From Pseudomonas citrullilanati (GTDB lineage: Bacteria > Pseudomonadota > Gammaproteobacteria > Pseudomonadales > Pseudomonadaceae): 64,000 nucleotides of DNA. The number at the start of each line of letters is the position of its first letter. Positions within the stretch are counted from its first letter, which is position 1. Where the stretch lies: contig NZ_JAUQOP010000014.1 in the NCBI RefSeq assembly GCF_030580855.1, forward strand, positions 56,658 to 120,657. The letters run 5' to 3'. Position numbers and translations under genes: made by a program. Shown piece after piece: positions 34,787 to 43,055 of the stretch. Under the pieces are notes generated by a model. It was not told the origin of the DNA. It made no database searches and worked only from the letters and a program-made list of their open reading frames with translations.

Positions 34787-36056
34787 GTTTGGGGTTCTCG
34801 AGGATCAGGATGGCGCGAAAGTCGTTGACGTTGGTGCGGGTCGGCTCGGTGACGATCAGCCCATCCAGCGCGGCGAAATAGCCATAGCCGTTGTTGTCGT
34901 CCAGTTCATCGCTGGCGTTCAGGCCCAGTTCGGCGGCGCGGCGATAGCTGTCCGGGGTCATGAGGGTGCCGGCGTTGTCTTCGGAGCCGTCGATGCCGTC
35001 CGTGTCGCCGGCCAGCGCGTAGATGCCGGGATGGCCCTTGAGGCTGTCGACCAGGCTCAGGAGGAATTCGGCATTGCGTCCGCCGCGGCCATGGCCGCGT
35101 ACGGTGACCGTGGTTTCGCCGCCGGACAGGATCACGCAGGGTGCCGGCAAGGGTTGGCCATGCAGGGCGATTTGCCGGGCGATGCCGGCGTGGACCTTCG
35201 CCACTTCCCGGGATTCACCTTCCAGGTCGCCGAGGATCAGTGGGCTGAAGCCGGCCTGGCGGGCCTTCACGGCAGCGGCTTCGAGGGATTGCTGGGGGCG
35301 GGCGATCAGTTGGAAGTGGCTGCGGGCCAGGCTCGGGTCACCCGGCTTGACGGTTTCCGATTCCGGACTTTGCAGCCAGGCGCGCACGGCGGCCGGGACC
35401 TCGATGTGGTAGCGCTTGAGGATCGCCAGCGCCTCGGCCGAGGTGCTCGGGTCGGCCACCGTGGGGCCGGAGGCGATGACCGTGGCCAGGTCTCCGGGGA
35501 CGTCGGAAATCGCGTAGGTGTAGACCGTGGCCGGCCAGCAGGCCTTGCCCAGGCGGCCGCCCTTGATCGCCGAGAGGTGCTTGCGCACGCAATTCATCTC
35601 GCCGATGGTGGCGCCGGACTTGAGCAGGGCCTTGTTGATCGATTGCTTGTCGGCCAGGGTGATACCGGCCGCCGGCAGCGCCAGCAACGCCGAGCCGCCG
35701 CCGGACAACAGGAAAATCACCCGGTCGTCTTCCGTCAGGTCGCTGACCAGCTCCAGGACGCGCTGGGCCACCGCCAGGCCGGCAGCGTCGGGCACGGGGT
35801 GGGCGGCTTCCACCACCTCGATTTTCTGGCACGGCGCGCCATGGCCGTAGCGGGTCACCACCAGGCCCGAGACGTCACCCTGCCAACAGCGCTCGACCAC
35901 CTGGGCCATGGCGGCGGCAGCCTTGCCGGCACCGATGACGATCACCCGGCCGCTGCGATCGCGGGGCAGGTATTGTTCAAGGACGTGCTGCGGATGCGCC
36001 GCGTCGATGGCTGTGGCAAACAGCTCGCGCAGCAGTTGTTGCGGATCGACCGACAT
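34776..36056 (-). CDS. ttuD: Glycerate 2-kinase (MOFRL family)
   Basis: Phosphorylates glycerate, giving 2-phosphoglycerate. 426 residues. The N-terminal domain has VIGAGKAAAAMAQ (41-53) and FLLSGGGSALL; the C-terminal MOFRL domain has LSGGETTVTVRGHGRGGRNAEF. Older annotations call this hydroxypyruvate reductase TtuD. It follows glxR, whose product glycerate is its substrate, and overlaps pyk. Confidence 0.93.
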   Translation of the reverse strand: MSVDPQQLLRELFATAIDAAHPQHVLEQYLPRDRSGRVIVIGAGKAAAAMAQVVERCWQGDVSGLVVTRYGHGAPCQKIEVVEAAHPVPDAAGLAVAQRVLELVSDLTEDDRVIFLLSGGGSALLALPAAGITLADKQSINKALLKSGATIGEMNCVRKHLSAIKGGRLGKACWPATVYTYAISDVPGDLATVIASGPTVADPSTSAEALAILKRYHIEVPAAVRAWLQSPESETVKPGDPSLARSHFQLIARPQQSLEAAAVKARQAGFSPLILGDLEGESREVAKVHAGIARQIALHGQPLPAPCVILSGGETTVTVRGHGRGGRNAEFLLSLVDSLKGHPGIYALAGDTDGIDGSEDNAGTLMTPDSYRRAAELGLNASDELDDNNGYGYFAALDGLIVTEPTRTNVNDFRAILILENPKHDA

Positions 36057-36071
36057 GGCGGGCTCCCGGAA

Positions 36072-36082
36072 TTCTTGTTATT
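36072..36082 (-). promoter_or_regulatory. AANAANAA motif in the ttuD leader
   Basis: On the minus strand AATAACAAGAA contains two overlapping AANAANAA matches just upstream of the ttuD ribosome site. Hfq/Crc-type control is inferred. Confidence 0.4.
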
Positions 36083-36101
36083 TGAAGGGCTATGAGGGCA
36101 C

Positions 36102-36192
36102 CTGGGGGAGCGGGCTTGCCCGCGAAGGCGGTGTGTCAGTCAACACATCATTGGCAGATAGACCGTCTTCGCGAGCAGGCCCGCTCCCACAG
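36102..36192. repeat. REP doublet between glxR and ttuD
   Basis: GGGGAGCGGGCTTGCCCGCG and the inverted GCGAGCAGGCCCGCTCCCAC in the glxR-ttuD junction. Confidence 0.9.
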
Positions 36193-36206
36193 GTTCGTGC
36201 GGTGTG

Positions 36207-37097
36207 TCAGTTATCGCGAATCGAGAAACTGGCCATGTGCTCCAGCCCCTTGATCAACGCCGAGTGATCCCAGTGGCTGCCACCGATGGCCGCGCAGGTG
36301 CTGAACACTTGCTGGGCGTTGGCGGTGTTGGGCAGGTTGATGTTCAGTTCCCTGGCGCCTTGCAGGGCCAGGTTCAGGTCCTTCTGGTGCAGGCTGATGC
36401 GGAAGCCCGGGTCGAAGGTGCCCTTGATCATGCGTTCGCCATGCACTTCGAGGATCTTCGACGAGGCGAAGCCGCCCATCAGCGCCTCGCGGACCTTGGC
36501 CGGGTCGGCGCCGTTCTTCGCGGCGAACAGCAGGGCTTCGGCGACCGCCTGGATGTTCAGCGCCACGATGATCTGGTTGGCGACCTTGGCGGTCTGACCG
36601 TCGCCGTTGCCGCCCACCAGGGTGATGTTCTTGCCCATGGCCTGGAACAGTGGCAGCGCGCGTTCGAACACCGCGCTGTCGCCACCGACCATGATGCTCA
36701 GGGTCGCGGCCTTGGCGCCGACTTCGCCACCGGACACCGGCGCGTCGAGGTACTGCGCGCCTTTTTCATTGATCTTCGCCGCGAACGCCTTGGTGGCGGT
36801 GGGGGAGATCGAGCTCATGTCGATCACCACCTTGCCCGCGCCCACGCCTGCCGCCACGCCATCGGCACGGAACAGTACGTCGTCGACCTGGGGGGTGTCC
36901 GGGACCATGATGATGATGAACTCGGCTTCCTGGGCGACTTCCTTCGGGTTAGCCAACGCCACCGCGCCGCCGGCCAGCAGGTCGGCCGGGGCCGCGTCGT
37001 GGTGTTGCGACAGGAACAGGCGGTGACCGGCCTTTTGCAGGTTCAGGGCCATGGGGTGGCCCATGATGCCGGTGCCGATGAATCCGATTTTAGCCAT
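36207..37097 (-). CDS. glxR: Tartronate semialdehyde reductase
   Basis: Reduces tartronate semialdehyde (2-hydroxy-3-oxopropionate) to glycerate with NAD(P)H. 296 residues of the beta-hydroxyacid dehydrogenase family: the Rossmann motif GFIGTGIMGHPMALNL (5-20), substrate motif DAPVSGGEVGA (118-128) and catalytic Lys in AKVANQIIVALN near 171. The gene order hyi-glxR-ttuD supports the assignment over other family members such as 3-hydroxyisobutyrate dehydrogenase. Confidence 0.95.
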   Translation of the reverse strand: MAKIGFIGTGIMGHPMALNLQKAGHRLFLSQHHDAAPADLLAGGAVALANPKEVAQEAEFIIIMVPDTPQVDDVLFRADGVAAGVGAGKVVIDMSSISPTATKAFAAKINEKGAQYLDAPVSGGEVGAKAATLSIMVGGDSAVFERALPLFQAMGKNITLVGGNGDGQTAKVANQIIVALNIQAVAEALLFAAKNGADPAKVREALMGGFASSKILEVHGERMIKGTFDPGFRISLHQKDLNLALQGARELNINLPNTANAQQVFSTCAAIGGSHWDHSALIKGLEHMASFSIRDN

Positions 37098-37109
37098 GGG
37101 GAAATCCTC

Positions 37110-37117
37110 TTGTTTTT
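37110..37117 (-). promoter_or_regulatory. AANAANAA motif at the glxR ribosome site
   Basis: AAAAACAA on the minus strand runs into the GAGGA ribosome site of glxR. A Hfq/Crc target by motif only. Confidence 0.4.
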
Positions 37118-37150
37118 ATCGCTGTTTCAGCAAATGGAGAACTGCTTCGG

Positions 37151-37240
37151 GTGGGAGCGGGCTTGCTCGCGAAGGCGTCGGCACATCCGATAGAGATGTT
37201 GACTGACCTATCGCATTCGCGAGCAAGCCCGCTCCCACAG
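37151..37240. repeat. REP doublet between hyi and glxR
   Basis: GTGGGAGCGGGCTTGCTCGC and the inverted GCGAGCAAGCCCGCTCCCAC with a spacer of about 50 bases. Confidence 0.9.
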
Positions 37241-37255
37241 GGAAGTGGACCTAGG

Positions 37256-38038
37256 TCATATCGCGTTATGGCTTTTTAGCCAGCCCAGCCCCTCTTCGGT
37301 GCTGGTCAGCGGCTTGTATTCACAACCGACCCAACCCGCATAACCGATGTTGTCCAGGTGTTCGAACAGGAATCGGTAGTTGATCTCGCCGGTCCCCGGC
37401 TCATGGCGTCCCGGGTTGTCCGCCAGTTGCACGTGGTTGATCGCGCCCAGGTGCGCTGACAGGGTGCGGGCCAGGTCCCCTTCCATGATCTGCATGTGGT
37501 AGATGTCGTATTGCAGGAACAGGTTGGCGCTGCCCACCTGTTCGCGGATCGCCAGGGCCTGGGCGGTGTTGTTCAGGTAGAAGCCGGGGATGTCGCGGGT
37601 GTTGATGGCTTCCATCACCAGCCTGATGCCCTTGGCTTGCAGCTTTTCGGCCGCGTACTTGAGGTTGGCGACGAAGGTCTTGCGCACCAGCGCTTCGTCG
37701 CAGTTCTGCGGACAAATCCCGGCCAGGCAGTTGACCTGGGTGTTGCCCAGCACCTGGGCGTAGGCGATGGCCAGGTCGACACCGGCGCGAAACTCCTCGA
37801 CCCGGTCGGGCAGGCAGGCGATGCCACGCTCGCCCTTGGCCCAGTCGCCGGCCGGCAGGTTGAACAGCACCTGGGTCAGGCCGTGGGCATCCAGCTGCGC
37901 CTTGAGTTCGGCGGAGCTGTAGTCGTACGGGAACAGGTATTCGACCCCGCTGAAACCGGCCTTGGCGGCCGCTTCGAAACGGGCGAGGAAATCCTGCTCG
38001 GTGAACAGCATGGACAGGTTGGCGGCGAAACGCGGCAT
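37256..38038 (-). CDS. hyi: Hydroxypyruvate isomerase
   Basis: Interconverts hydroxypyruvate and tartronate semialdehyde. 260 residues of the xylose-isomerase-like TIM barrel, with MPRFAANLSMLF at the start, the metal-binding Glu in VMEAINTRDIPGF and QYDIYHMQ and VQLADNPGRHEPGTG later. It sits between gcl and glxR and keeps hydroxypyruvate in the glycerate route. Confidence 0.94.
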   Translation of the reverse strand: MPRFAANLSMLFTEQDFLARFEAAAKAGFSGVEYLFPYDYSSAELKAQLDAHGLTQVLFNLPAGDWAKGERGIACLPDRVEEFRAGVDLAIAYAQVLGNTQVNCLAGICPQNCDEALVRKTFVANLKYAAEKLQAKGIRLVMEAINTRDIPGFYLNNTAQALAIREQVGSANLFLQYDIYHMQIMEGDLARTLSAHLGAINHVQLADNPGRHEPGTGEINYRFLFEHLDNIGYAGWVGCEYKPLTSTEEGLGWLKSHNAI

Positions 38039-38071
38039 GGGTGGTCTCCTATGAGTTCTTTAAGCCCCTTG

Positions 38072-38160
38072 GTGGGAGCGGGCTTGCTCGCGAAGGCAGG
38101 GTGTCAGTTGGCACATCTGTAGCTGATACACCGCCTTCGCGAGCAAGCCCGCTCCCACAA
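38072..38160. repeat. REP doublet between gcl and hyi
   Basis: GTGGGAGCGGGCTTGCTCGC and the inverted GCGAGCAAGCCCGCTCCCAC with a spacer of about 48 bases. Confidence 0.9.
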
Positions 38161-38172
38161 GGGCACAGTCAA

Positions 38173-39948
38173 TCAATCGAGCAACGAAATAGCCGTCGGC
38201 GCATCGTTGCCCACCAGCGCCAGGTCTTCGAATTCGTTGACCGCGTTGATCTCGGTGCCCATGGAAATGTTCGTCACCCGCTCCAGGATGATCTCGACGA
38301 TCACCGGCACCTTGAATTCCTCGATCATTTGCTCGGCGCGGCGCAGTGCCGGGGCGATCTGGCCTGGCTCGAACACCCGTAGCGCCTTGCAACCCAGGCC
38401 CTCGGCCACGGCGATGTGGTCCACGCCATAGCCGTTGAGCTCCGGCGCGTTGAGGTTATCGAAGGACAGCTGCACGCAATAGTCCATGTCGAACCCGCGC
38501 TGGGCCTGGCGAATCAGGCCCAGGTAGGAGTTGTTCACCACGACATGGATGTACGGCAGCTTGAACTGCGCGCCCACCGCCAGTTCCTCGATCATGAACT
38601 GGAAATCATAGTCGCCCGACAGCGCCACCACCTTGCGGCTCGGATCGGCCTTGACCACCCCCAGCGCGGCTGGAATGGTCCAGCCCAGGGGGCCGGCCTG
38701 GCCGCAGTTGATCCAGTGCCGCGGCTTGTAGACGTGGAGGAACTGCGCGCCGGCGATCTGCGACAGGCCGATGGTGCTGACGTAGCAGGTGTCCTTGCCG
38801 AACACCTGGTTCATCTCTTCGTACACGCGCTGGGGCTTGACCGGCACGTTATCGAAGTGGGTCTTGCGTTGCAGGCTGGCCTTGCGCTGCTGGCAGTCCT
38901 GGACCCAGGCGCTGCGGTTCTTCAACTTGCCGGCGGCGTGCCATTCGCGGGCGACTTCGATGAACGCGGTCAGGGCCAAGGCGGCGTCGGAGACGATGCC
39001 CAGGTCCGGGGTGAACACCCGGCCGATCTGGGTCGGCTCGATGTCCACGTGAATGAACGAGCGGCCTTCGGTGTAGACGTCCACCGAGCCGGTGTGACGG
39101 TTGGCCCAGCGGTTGCCGATGCCCAGCACCACGTCGGACTTGAGTAGCGTCGCGTTGCCGTAGCGGTGGGACGTCTGCAGGCCGACCATGCCGACCATCA
39201 GCGGGTGATCGTCGGGAATCGTGCCCCAGCCCATCAAGGTGGGAATGACCGGGATGCCGGTGAGCTCGGCGAACTCCACCAGCAGCTCGCTGGCATCGGC
39301 GTTGATGATGCCGCCGCCGGCCACCAGCAGCGGGCGCTCGGCCTGGTCGAGCATCGCCAGGGCTTTCTCGACCTGCACGCGGCTGGCGGCGGGCTTGGCC
39401 AGGGGCAGCGGCTGGTAGGCGTCGATGTCGAATTCGATCTCGGCCATCTGCACATCGAACGGCAGGTCGATCAGCACCGGGCCGGGCCGGCCGGAGCGCA
39501 TTTCATAAAAGGCTTTCTGGAACGCGTAGGGCACCTGGCCGGGCTCCAGCACGGTGGTCGCCCACTTGGTCACCGGCTTGACGATGCTGGTGATGTCCAC
39601 GGCCTGGAAGTCTTCCTTGTGCAGGCGAGCGCGAGGGGCCTGGCCGGTGATGCAGAGGATCGGGATGGAGTCGGCCGAGGCGCTGTAGAGGCCGGTGACC
39701 ATGTCGGTGCCGGCCGGGCCCGAGGTGCCGATGCACACGCCGATATTGCCGGCGTGGGTGCGGGTGTAGCCCTCGGCCATGTGCGAGGCGCCTTCAACGT
39801 GGCGCGCGAGGACATGATCGATGCCGCCCACTTTCTGCAGGGCCGAGTACAGCGGGTTGATCGCGGCCCCCGGGATGCCGAAGGCGGTGTCCACGCCTTC
39901 ACGGCGCATCACCAGGACGGCGGCTTCGATTGCTCTCATTTTGCTCAT
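38173..39948 (-). CDS. gcl: Glyoxylate carboligase
   Basis: Condenses two glyoxylates to tartronate semialdehyde and CO2 using thiamine diphosphate and FAD. 591 residues. The N-terminal part reads [13 protein letters not shown] with Val51 where other ThDP enzymes have the activating Glu, a hallmark of Gcl. The ThDP motif begins LSGDYDFQF near 446. The ATG at 39948 has AGAGG upstream. First gene of gcl-hyi-glxR-ttuD-pyk-urea transporter, with a regulatory palindrome 27 bases before its start. Confidence 0.97.
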   Translation of the reverse strand: MSKMRAIEAAVLVMRREGVDTAFGIPGAAINPLYSALQKVGGIDHVLARHVEGASHMAEGYTRTHAGNIGVCIGTSGPAGTDMVTGLYSASADSIPILCITGQAPRARLHKEDFQAVDITSIVKPVTKWATTVLEPGQVPYAFQKAFYEMRSGRPGPVLIDLPFDVQMAEIEFDIDAYQPLPLAKPAASRVQVEKALAMLDQAERPLLVAGGGIINADASELLVEFAELTGIPVIPTLMGWGTIPDDHPLMVGMVGLQTSHRYGNATLLKSDVVLGIGNRWANRHTGSVDVYTEGRSFIHVDIEPTQIGRVFTPDLGIVSDAALALTAFIEVAREWHAAGKLKNRSAWVQDCQQRKASLQRKTHFDNVPVKPQRVYEEMNQVFGKDTCYVSTIGLSQIAGAQFLHVYKPRHWINCGQAGPLGWTIPAALGVVKADPSRKVVALSGDYDFQFMIEELAVGAQFKLPYIHVVVNNSYLGLIRQAQRGFDMDYCVQLSFDNLNAPELNGYGVDHIAVAEGLGCKALRVFEPGQIAPALRRAEQMIEEFKVPVIVEIILERVTNISMGTEINAVNEFEDLALVGNDAPTAISLLD

Positions 39949-39974
39949 GGTTTTGTGCCTCTTACGTTTTGTAA

Positions 39975-39984
39975 TTGTATACAA
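39975..39984. promoter_or_regulatory. TTGTATACAA palindrome before gcl
   Basis: A perfect copy of the purine-cluster palindrome, 27 bases upstream of the gcl ATG. It must overlap the early transcribed region or the promoter, a position suited to repression. Confidence 0.65.
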
Positions 39985-40113
39985 GTGGCTTTGCGTCGAG
40001 TGTATTCACGCTGGGCGACCTAGGTCAATCCATTTTCTCAAGCGCCTGTTTCATTCGCGGAAAGCCCGGTGAATCTACGTCTTTTCGTCGCTGTAGTGAT
40101 TTTACGACAATTA

Positions 40114-40123
40114 TTGTATACAA
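40114..40123. promoter_or_regulatory. TTGTATACAA palindrome before the glcG-like gene
   Basis: A second perfect copy in the gcl/glcG divergent gap (39949-40216), 139 bases from the first and 93 bases before the glcG-like ATG. Two sites in a divergent gap mirrors the puuE/hiuH arrangement. Confidence 0.65.
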
Positions 40124-40216
40124 AAATATACTTTGTTGTGTTCTATTTGTTGTGTCCGGTTTCACTGAAAGGTGAAGCCCCGAAGGCTCTCACATAACAA
40201 AAGAAGGACAGCACCC

Positions 40217-40657
40217 ATGAGCGCTCTAACCTTGAAAGTCGCCGTCGACCTGATCGGTCAAGCCCTTGCCGCCGGCCGTGAAATCAGCGCGGCCCCCCTG
40301 ACCGTCGCCATCCTCGACGCGGGCGGCCACCTGATGGCCCTGCAGCGCGAGGACGGCGCCAGCCTGCTACGCCCGCACATCGCCATCGGCAAGGCCTGGG
40401 GCGCCGTCGCCCTGGGCAAGGGCTCGCGCCTGCTGGCCCAGGACGCCCAACAACGCCCGGCGTTTTTCGCCGCCTTGAACGGGCTGGGCCCAACCAGCGT
40501 CGTACCGGCCCCGGGTGGGGTATTGATCAGGGACCAGGACGGGCAGGTGCTGGGGGCGATGGGGATCAGCGGCGACGCATCGGACATCGATGAGCAGGTG
40601 GCGGTGAGGGCAGTGGAGGCGGTGCAGTTGAGGGCAGATGTGGGGGTTACTGTCTGA
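40217..40657 (+). CDS. GlcG/HbpS-like protein
   Basis: 146 residues of the GlcG/HbpS (DUF336) fold: LTVAILDAGGHLMALQREDGA (28-48), IAIGKAWGAVALGKGSR and GGVLIRDQDGQVLGAMGISGD near 100-120. Members bind haem or cobalamin-adduct substrates, and GlcG is encoded with glycolate oxidase. Divergent from gcl and sharing its palindromes, so a role in glyoxylate/glycolate metabolism is likely but undefined. The start has GAAGGA upstream. Confidence 0.88.
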   Translation: MSALTLKVAVDLIGQALAAGREISAAPLTVAILDAGGHLMALQREDGASLLRPHIAIGKAWGAVALGKGSRLLAQDAQQRPAFFAALNGLGPTSVVPAPGGVLIRDQDGQVLGAMGISGDASDIDEQVAVRAVEAVQLRADVGVTV

Positions 40658-40679
40658 TTTTGCGGTGAATGGACTGGCG

Positions 40680-40775
40680 TCATCGCGAGCAAGCTCGCTC
40701 CCACAGGGTCTGGTGTTGGACACATGATGTCTGAACACCGCAAGCCCCGTGTGGGAGCGAGCTTGCTCGCGATGA
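40680..40775. repeat. REP doublet (REPIN) adjacent to the RAYT gene
   Basis: TCATCGCGAGCAAGCTCGCT and the inverted GAGCTTGCTCGCGATGA with CTCCCACA/GTGGGAG at the inner ends. It lies 93 bases upstream of the RAYT gene, the usual place for the cognate element. Confidence 0.92.
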
Positions 40776-40868
40776 CGATCTATCGGACACATCCAGCCAA
40801 GAGTCTGCCGACATTCAAAAATCTATTGGCCTAGCCTTTGGTGACCTGATCATTAGGGACGCGAAGGA

Positions 40869-41327
40869 ATGCCCGATCTACCTGCTTCACATCGCTTGCG
40901 CACTGGCCGTCATGGTGAGTTGAATCGAATCTATTTATTAACCACGAACACAGCTGAACGAAAGCCGGTTTTCCGAGACTTCGCTTTAGGCAGATTGGTC
41001 GTTCAACAGTTTCGGTATGCTCAGGATGAGAGATGGGCGAAGTCATTGGCTTGGGTAGTCATGCCTGATCATTTCCATTGGTTAGTTGAATTGCAGCAAG
41101 GTTCGCTGAATGAATTGATGCAAAAAACCAAGTCCCTGAGTGCTCGGGCGGTGAATCTATCCACAGGGCGCAAAGGCAGCCTTTGGCAGCCGGGCTACCA
41201 TGACCGAGCCCTGCGGCGGGAGGAAGAGTTGGTAATAATGGCTCGCTATGTCGTCGCCAACCCGTTGCGAGCAGGCCTGGTAGAGCGGCTTGGTGATTAC
41301 CCGCTGTGGGATGCGGTTTGGGTTTGA
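40869..41327 (+). CDS. REP-associated tyrosine transposase (RAYT)
   Basis: 152 residues of the Y1/HUH transposase (TnpA_REP) group: the HUH motif MPDHFHW with His68 and His70, SLWQPGYHDRALR (104-116), and catalytic Tyr127 in ARYVVANPLRAGLV. RAYTs are single-copy domesticated transposases thought to mobilise or process REP doublets. AT content is a little higher than its neighbours. The start at ATG 40869 has GCGAAGGAA upstream. It probably serves the REP family scattered through this window. Confidence 0.93.
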   Translation: MPDLPASHRLRTGRHGELNRIYLLTTNTAERKPVFRDFALGRLVVQQFRYAQDERWAKSLAWVVMPDHFHWLVELQQGSLNELMQKTKSLSARAVNLSTGRKGSLWQPGYHDRALRREEELVIMARYVVANPLRAGLVERLGDYPLWDAVWV

Positions 41328-41340
41328 CCTGACACCGAGC

Positions 41341-41949
41341 CTAGCGATCCGGCTCACACCCCTTCAACACCAACCGAATGATCGTCTGCGCCGCCGCTTC
41401 ATAATCGGCCTCGTCCAGCTTGGCCTTGCCGGTCACGGCGGAGATCTGCCAGTCGAAATCGGCGTAGGTCTGGGTGGCCGCCCAGATGCTGAACATCAGG
41501 TGGTTGGGGTCGATGGGGGCGATCTGGCCGCGGTCGATCCAGGTCTGGATGCAATCGATGTTGTGTCGGGCCTGGGCGTTGAGCTGTTCCACCAGGTCGG
41601 GGCTCAGGTGGGGGGCGCCGTGCATGATCTCGCTGGCGAAGACCTTGGAGGCGAACGGCAGGTCGCGGGAGATGCGGATCTTGGAGCGAATGTAATGGCT
41701 CAGCACTTCGCCCGGCACGCCGTCGGCATTGAAGGGCGTGGAAGCCTGGAGGATGGGTTCGATGATGCTCGCCAGGACCTCGCGGTAGAGGTTTTCCTTG
41801 GACTTGAAGTAGTAGTAGACGTTGGGCTTGGGCAGGCCGGCCTTGGCCGCGATGTCGCTGGTCTTGGTCGCGGCGAAGCCCTTGTCGGCAAATTCCTCGC
41901 TGGCGGCACGCAGGATCAGTTCTTTGTTGCGCTCGCGGATAGTGCTCAT
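41341..41949 (-). CDS. TetR-family regulator, RutR-like
   Basis: 202 residues. The N-terminal helix-turn-helix has FAATKTSDIAAKAGLPKPNVYYYFKSKE split over about 23-50. The C-terminal half keeps RutR features, notably SRDLPFASKVFASEI, APIDPNHLMFSIWAATQTYADF and TGKAKLDEADYE. E. coli RutR senses uracil/thymine and links pyrimidine and purine use, so a nucleobase ligand is plausible. No rut genes are adjacent. Convergent with the RAYT gene. Confidence 0.85.
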   Translation of the reverse strand: MSTIRERNKELILRAASEEFADKGFAATKTSDIAAKAGLPKPNVYYYFKSKENLYREVLASIIEPILQASTPFNADGVPGEVLSHYIRSKIRISRDLPFASKVFASEIMHGAPHLSPDLVEQLNAQARHNIDCIQTWIDRGQIAPIDPNHLMFSIWAATQTYADFDWQISAVTGKAKLDEADYEAAAQTIIRLVLKGCEPDR

Positions 41950-42080
41950 AAACCCAGGGGTTCCTTGCCGGTCATGGCGGTGGCGCATGGTAGCACCGGC
42001 CTCGCGCGGCGCTCAAGAATGCACCATGGCGCCACGGCTCGCGGTATGCTGCGCGGCATTATTGTTCAAGGAGCCCCTCC

Positions 42081-42995
42081 ATGGCTGGAAGCAGTTTGCT
42101 GGTACTGATCGACGACATCGCCACCGTGCTCGACGACGTAGCGTTGATGACCAAGATGGCGGCCAAGAAAACCGCCGGTGTCCTCGGCGACGACCTGGCG
42201 CTCAATGCCCAGCAGGTGTCTGGCGTGCGTGCCGAGCGAGAGCTGCCGGTGGTCTGGGCAGTGGCCAAGGGGTCGTTCCTCAACAAGCTGATCCTGGTGC
42301 CCTCGGCGCTGGCCATCAGCGCCTTCGTGCCTTGGCTGGTGACGCCGCTGCTGATGGTGGGCGGCGCCTACCTGTGTTTCGAGGGTTTCGAAAAGCTTGC
42401 CCACAAGTTCCTGCACAGCCCGGCCGAAGACCAGGCCGGACACACGCAATTGGTGGAGGCGGTGGCTGATCCAGCGGTCGACCTGGTGGCCTTTGAAAAG
42501 GACAAGATCAAGGGCGCGGTGCGCACCGACTTCATCCTGTCGGCGGAAATCATCGCCATCACCCTGGGCACCGTCGCCGATGCGCCGCTGACCCAGCAGG
42601 TGATCGTGCTCTCGGGTATCGCCATTGTCATGACCGCCGGGGTCTACGGCCTGGTGGCCGGGATCGTCAAGCTCGACGACCTGGGACTGTGGCTGGCGCA
42701 AAAGCCGGGGCAGGCCGCCCAGCGCATCGGCGGCGCCATCCTGCGCGCCGCGCCGTACATGATGAAGGGCCTGTCGGTGATCGGCACCGCGGCCATGTTC
42801 CTGGTGGGCGGCGGCATCCTCACCCACGGCGTGCCGCGGGTGCACCACTGGATCGAAGGCGTGGCGGCGAGTGCCGGTGGCGCCGGGTTCATCGTGCCGA
42901 TGTTGTTGAATGCGGTGGCGGGGATTGTGGCGGGGGCAGCCGTTTTGGTGGGAGTGCTGGCGGTCGGCAAAATCTGGAAGGCGCTGAAAGGCTGA
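42081..42995 (+). CDS. DUF808 (YedI-type) inner-membrane protein
   Basis: 304 residues with six or so hydrophobic helices. The N-terminal [41 protein letters not shown] pattern spans residues 6-46, followed by [16 protein letters not shown] and [20 protein letters not shown]: the DUF808/YedI family. Function unknown; a transport or stress role has been suggested for the family. Confidence 0.9.
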   Translation: MAGSSLLVLIDDIATVLDDVALMTKMAAKKTAGVLGDDLALNAQQVSGVRAERELPVVWAVAKGSFLNKLILVPSALAISAFVPWLVTPLLMVGGAYLCFEGFEKLAHKFLHSPAEDQAGHTQLVEAVADPAVDLVAFEKDKIKGAVRTDFILSAEIIAITLGTVADAPLTQQVIVLSGIAIVMTAGVYGLVAGIVKLDDLGLWLAQKPGQAAQRIGGAILRAAPYMMKGLSVIGTAAMFLVGGGILTHGVPRVHHWIEGVAASAGGAGFIVPMLLNAVAGIVAGAAVLVGVLAVGKIWKALKG

Positions 42996-43015
42996 ACCTG
43001 ACAACGCATTAAAAC

Positions 43016-43039
43016 TGTGGGAGCGGGCTTGCTCCCACA
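43016..43039. repeat. Single compact REP hairpin, possible shared terminator
   Basis: TGTGGGAGC-GGGCTT-GCTCCCACA followed by TTTATTT on the plus strand, between two convergent genes. A REP unit that may double as the DUF808 terminator. Confidence 0.65.
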
Positions 43040-43055
43040 TTTATTTGGTGTTGGC

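Noticed and set aside
40680..40775. CRISPR-like repeat array
   Set aside because: The repeats here and elsewhere are inverted REP pairs with a single spacer, not regularly spaced direct repeats; no cas genes are present.
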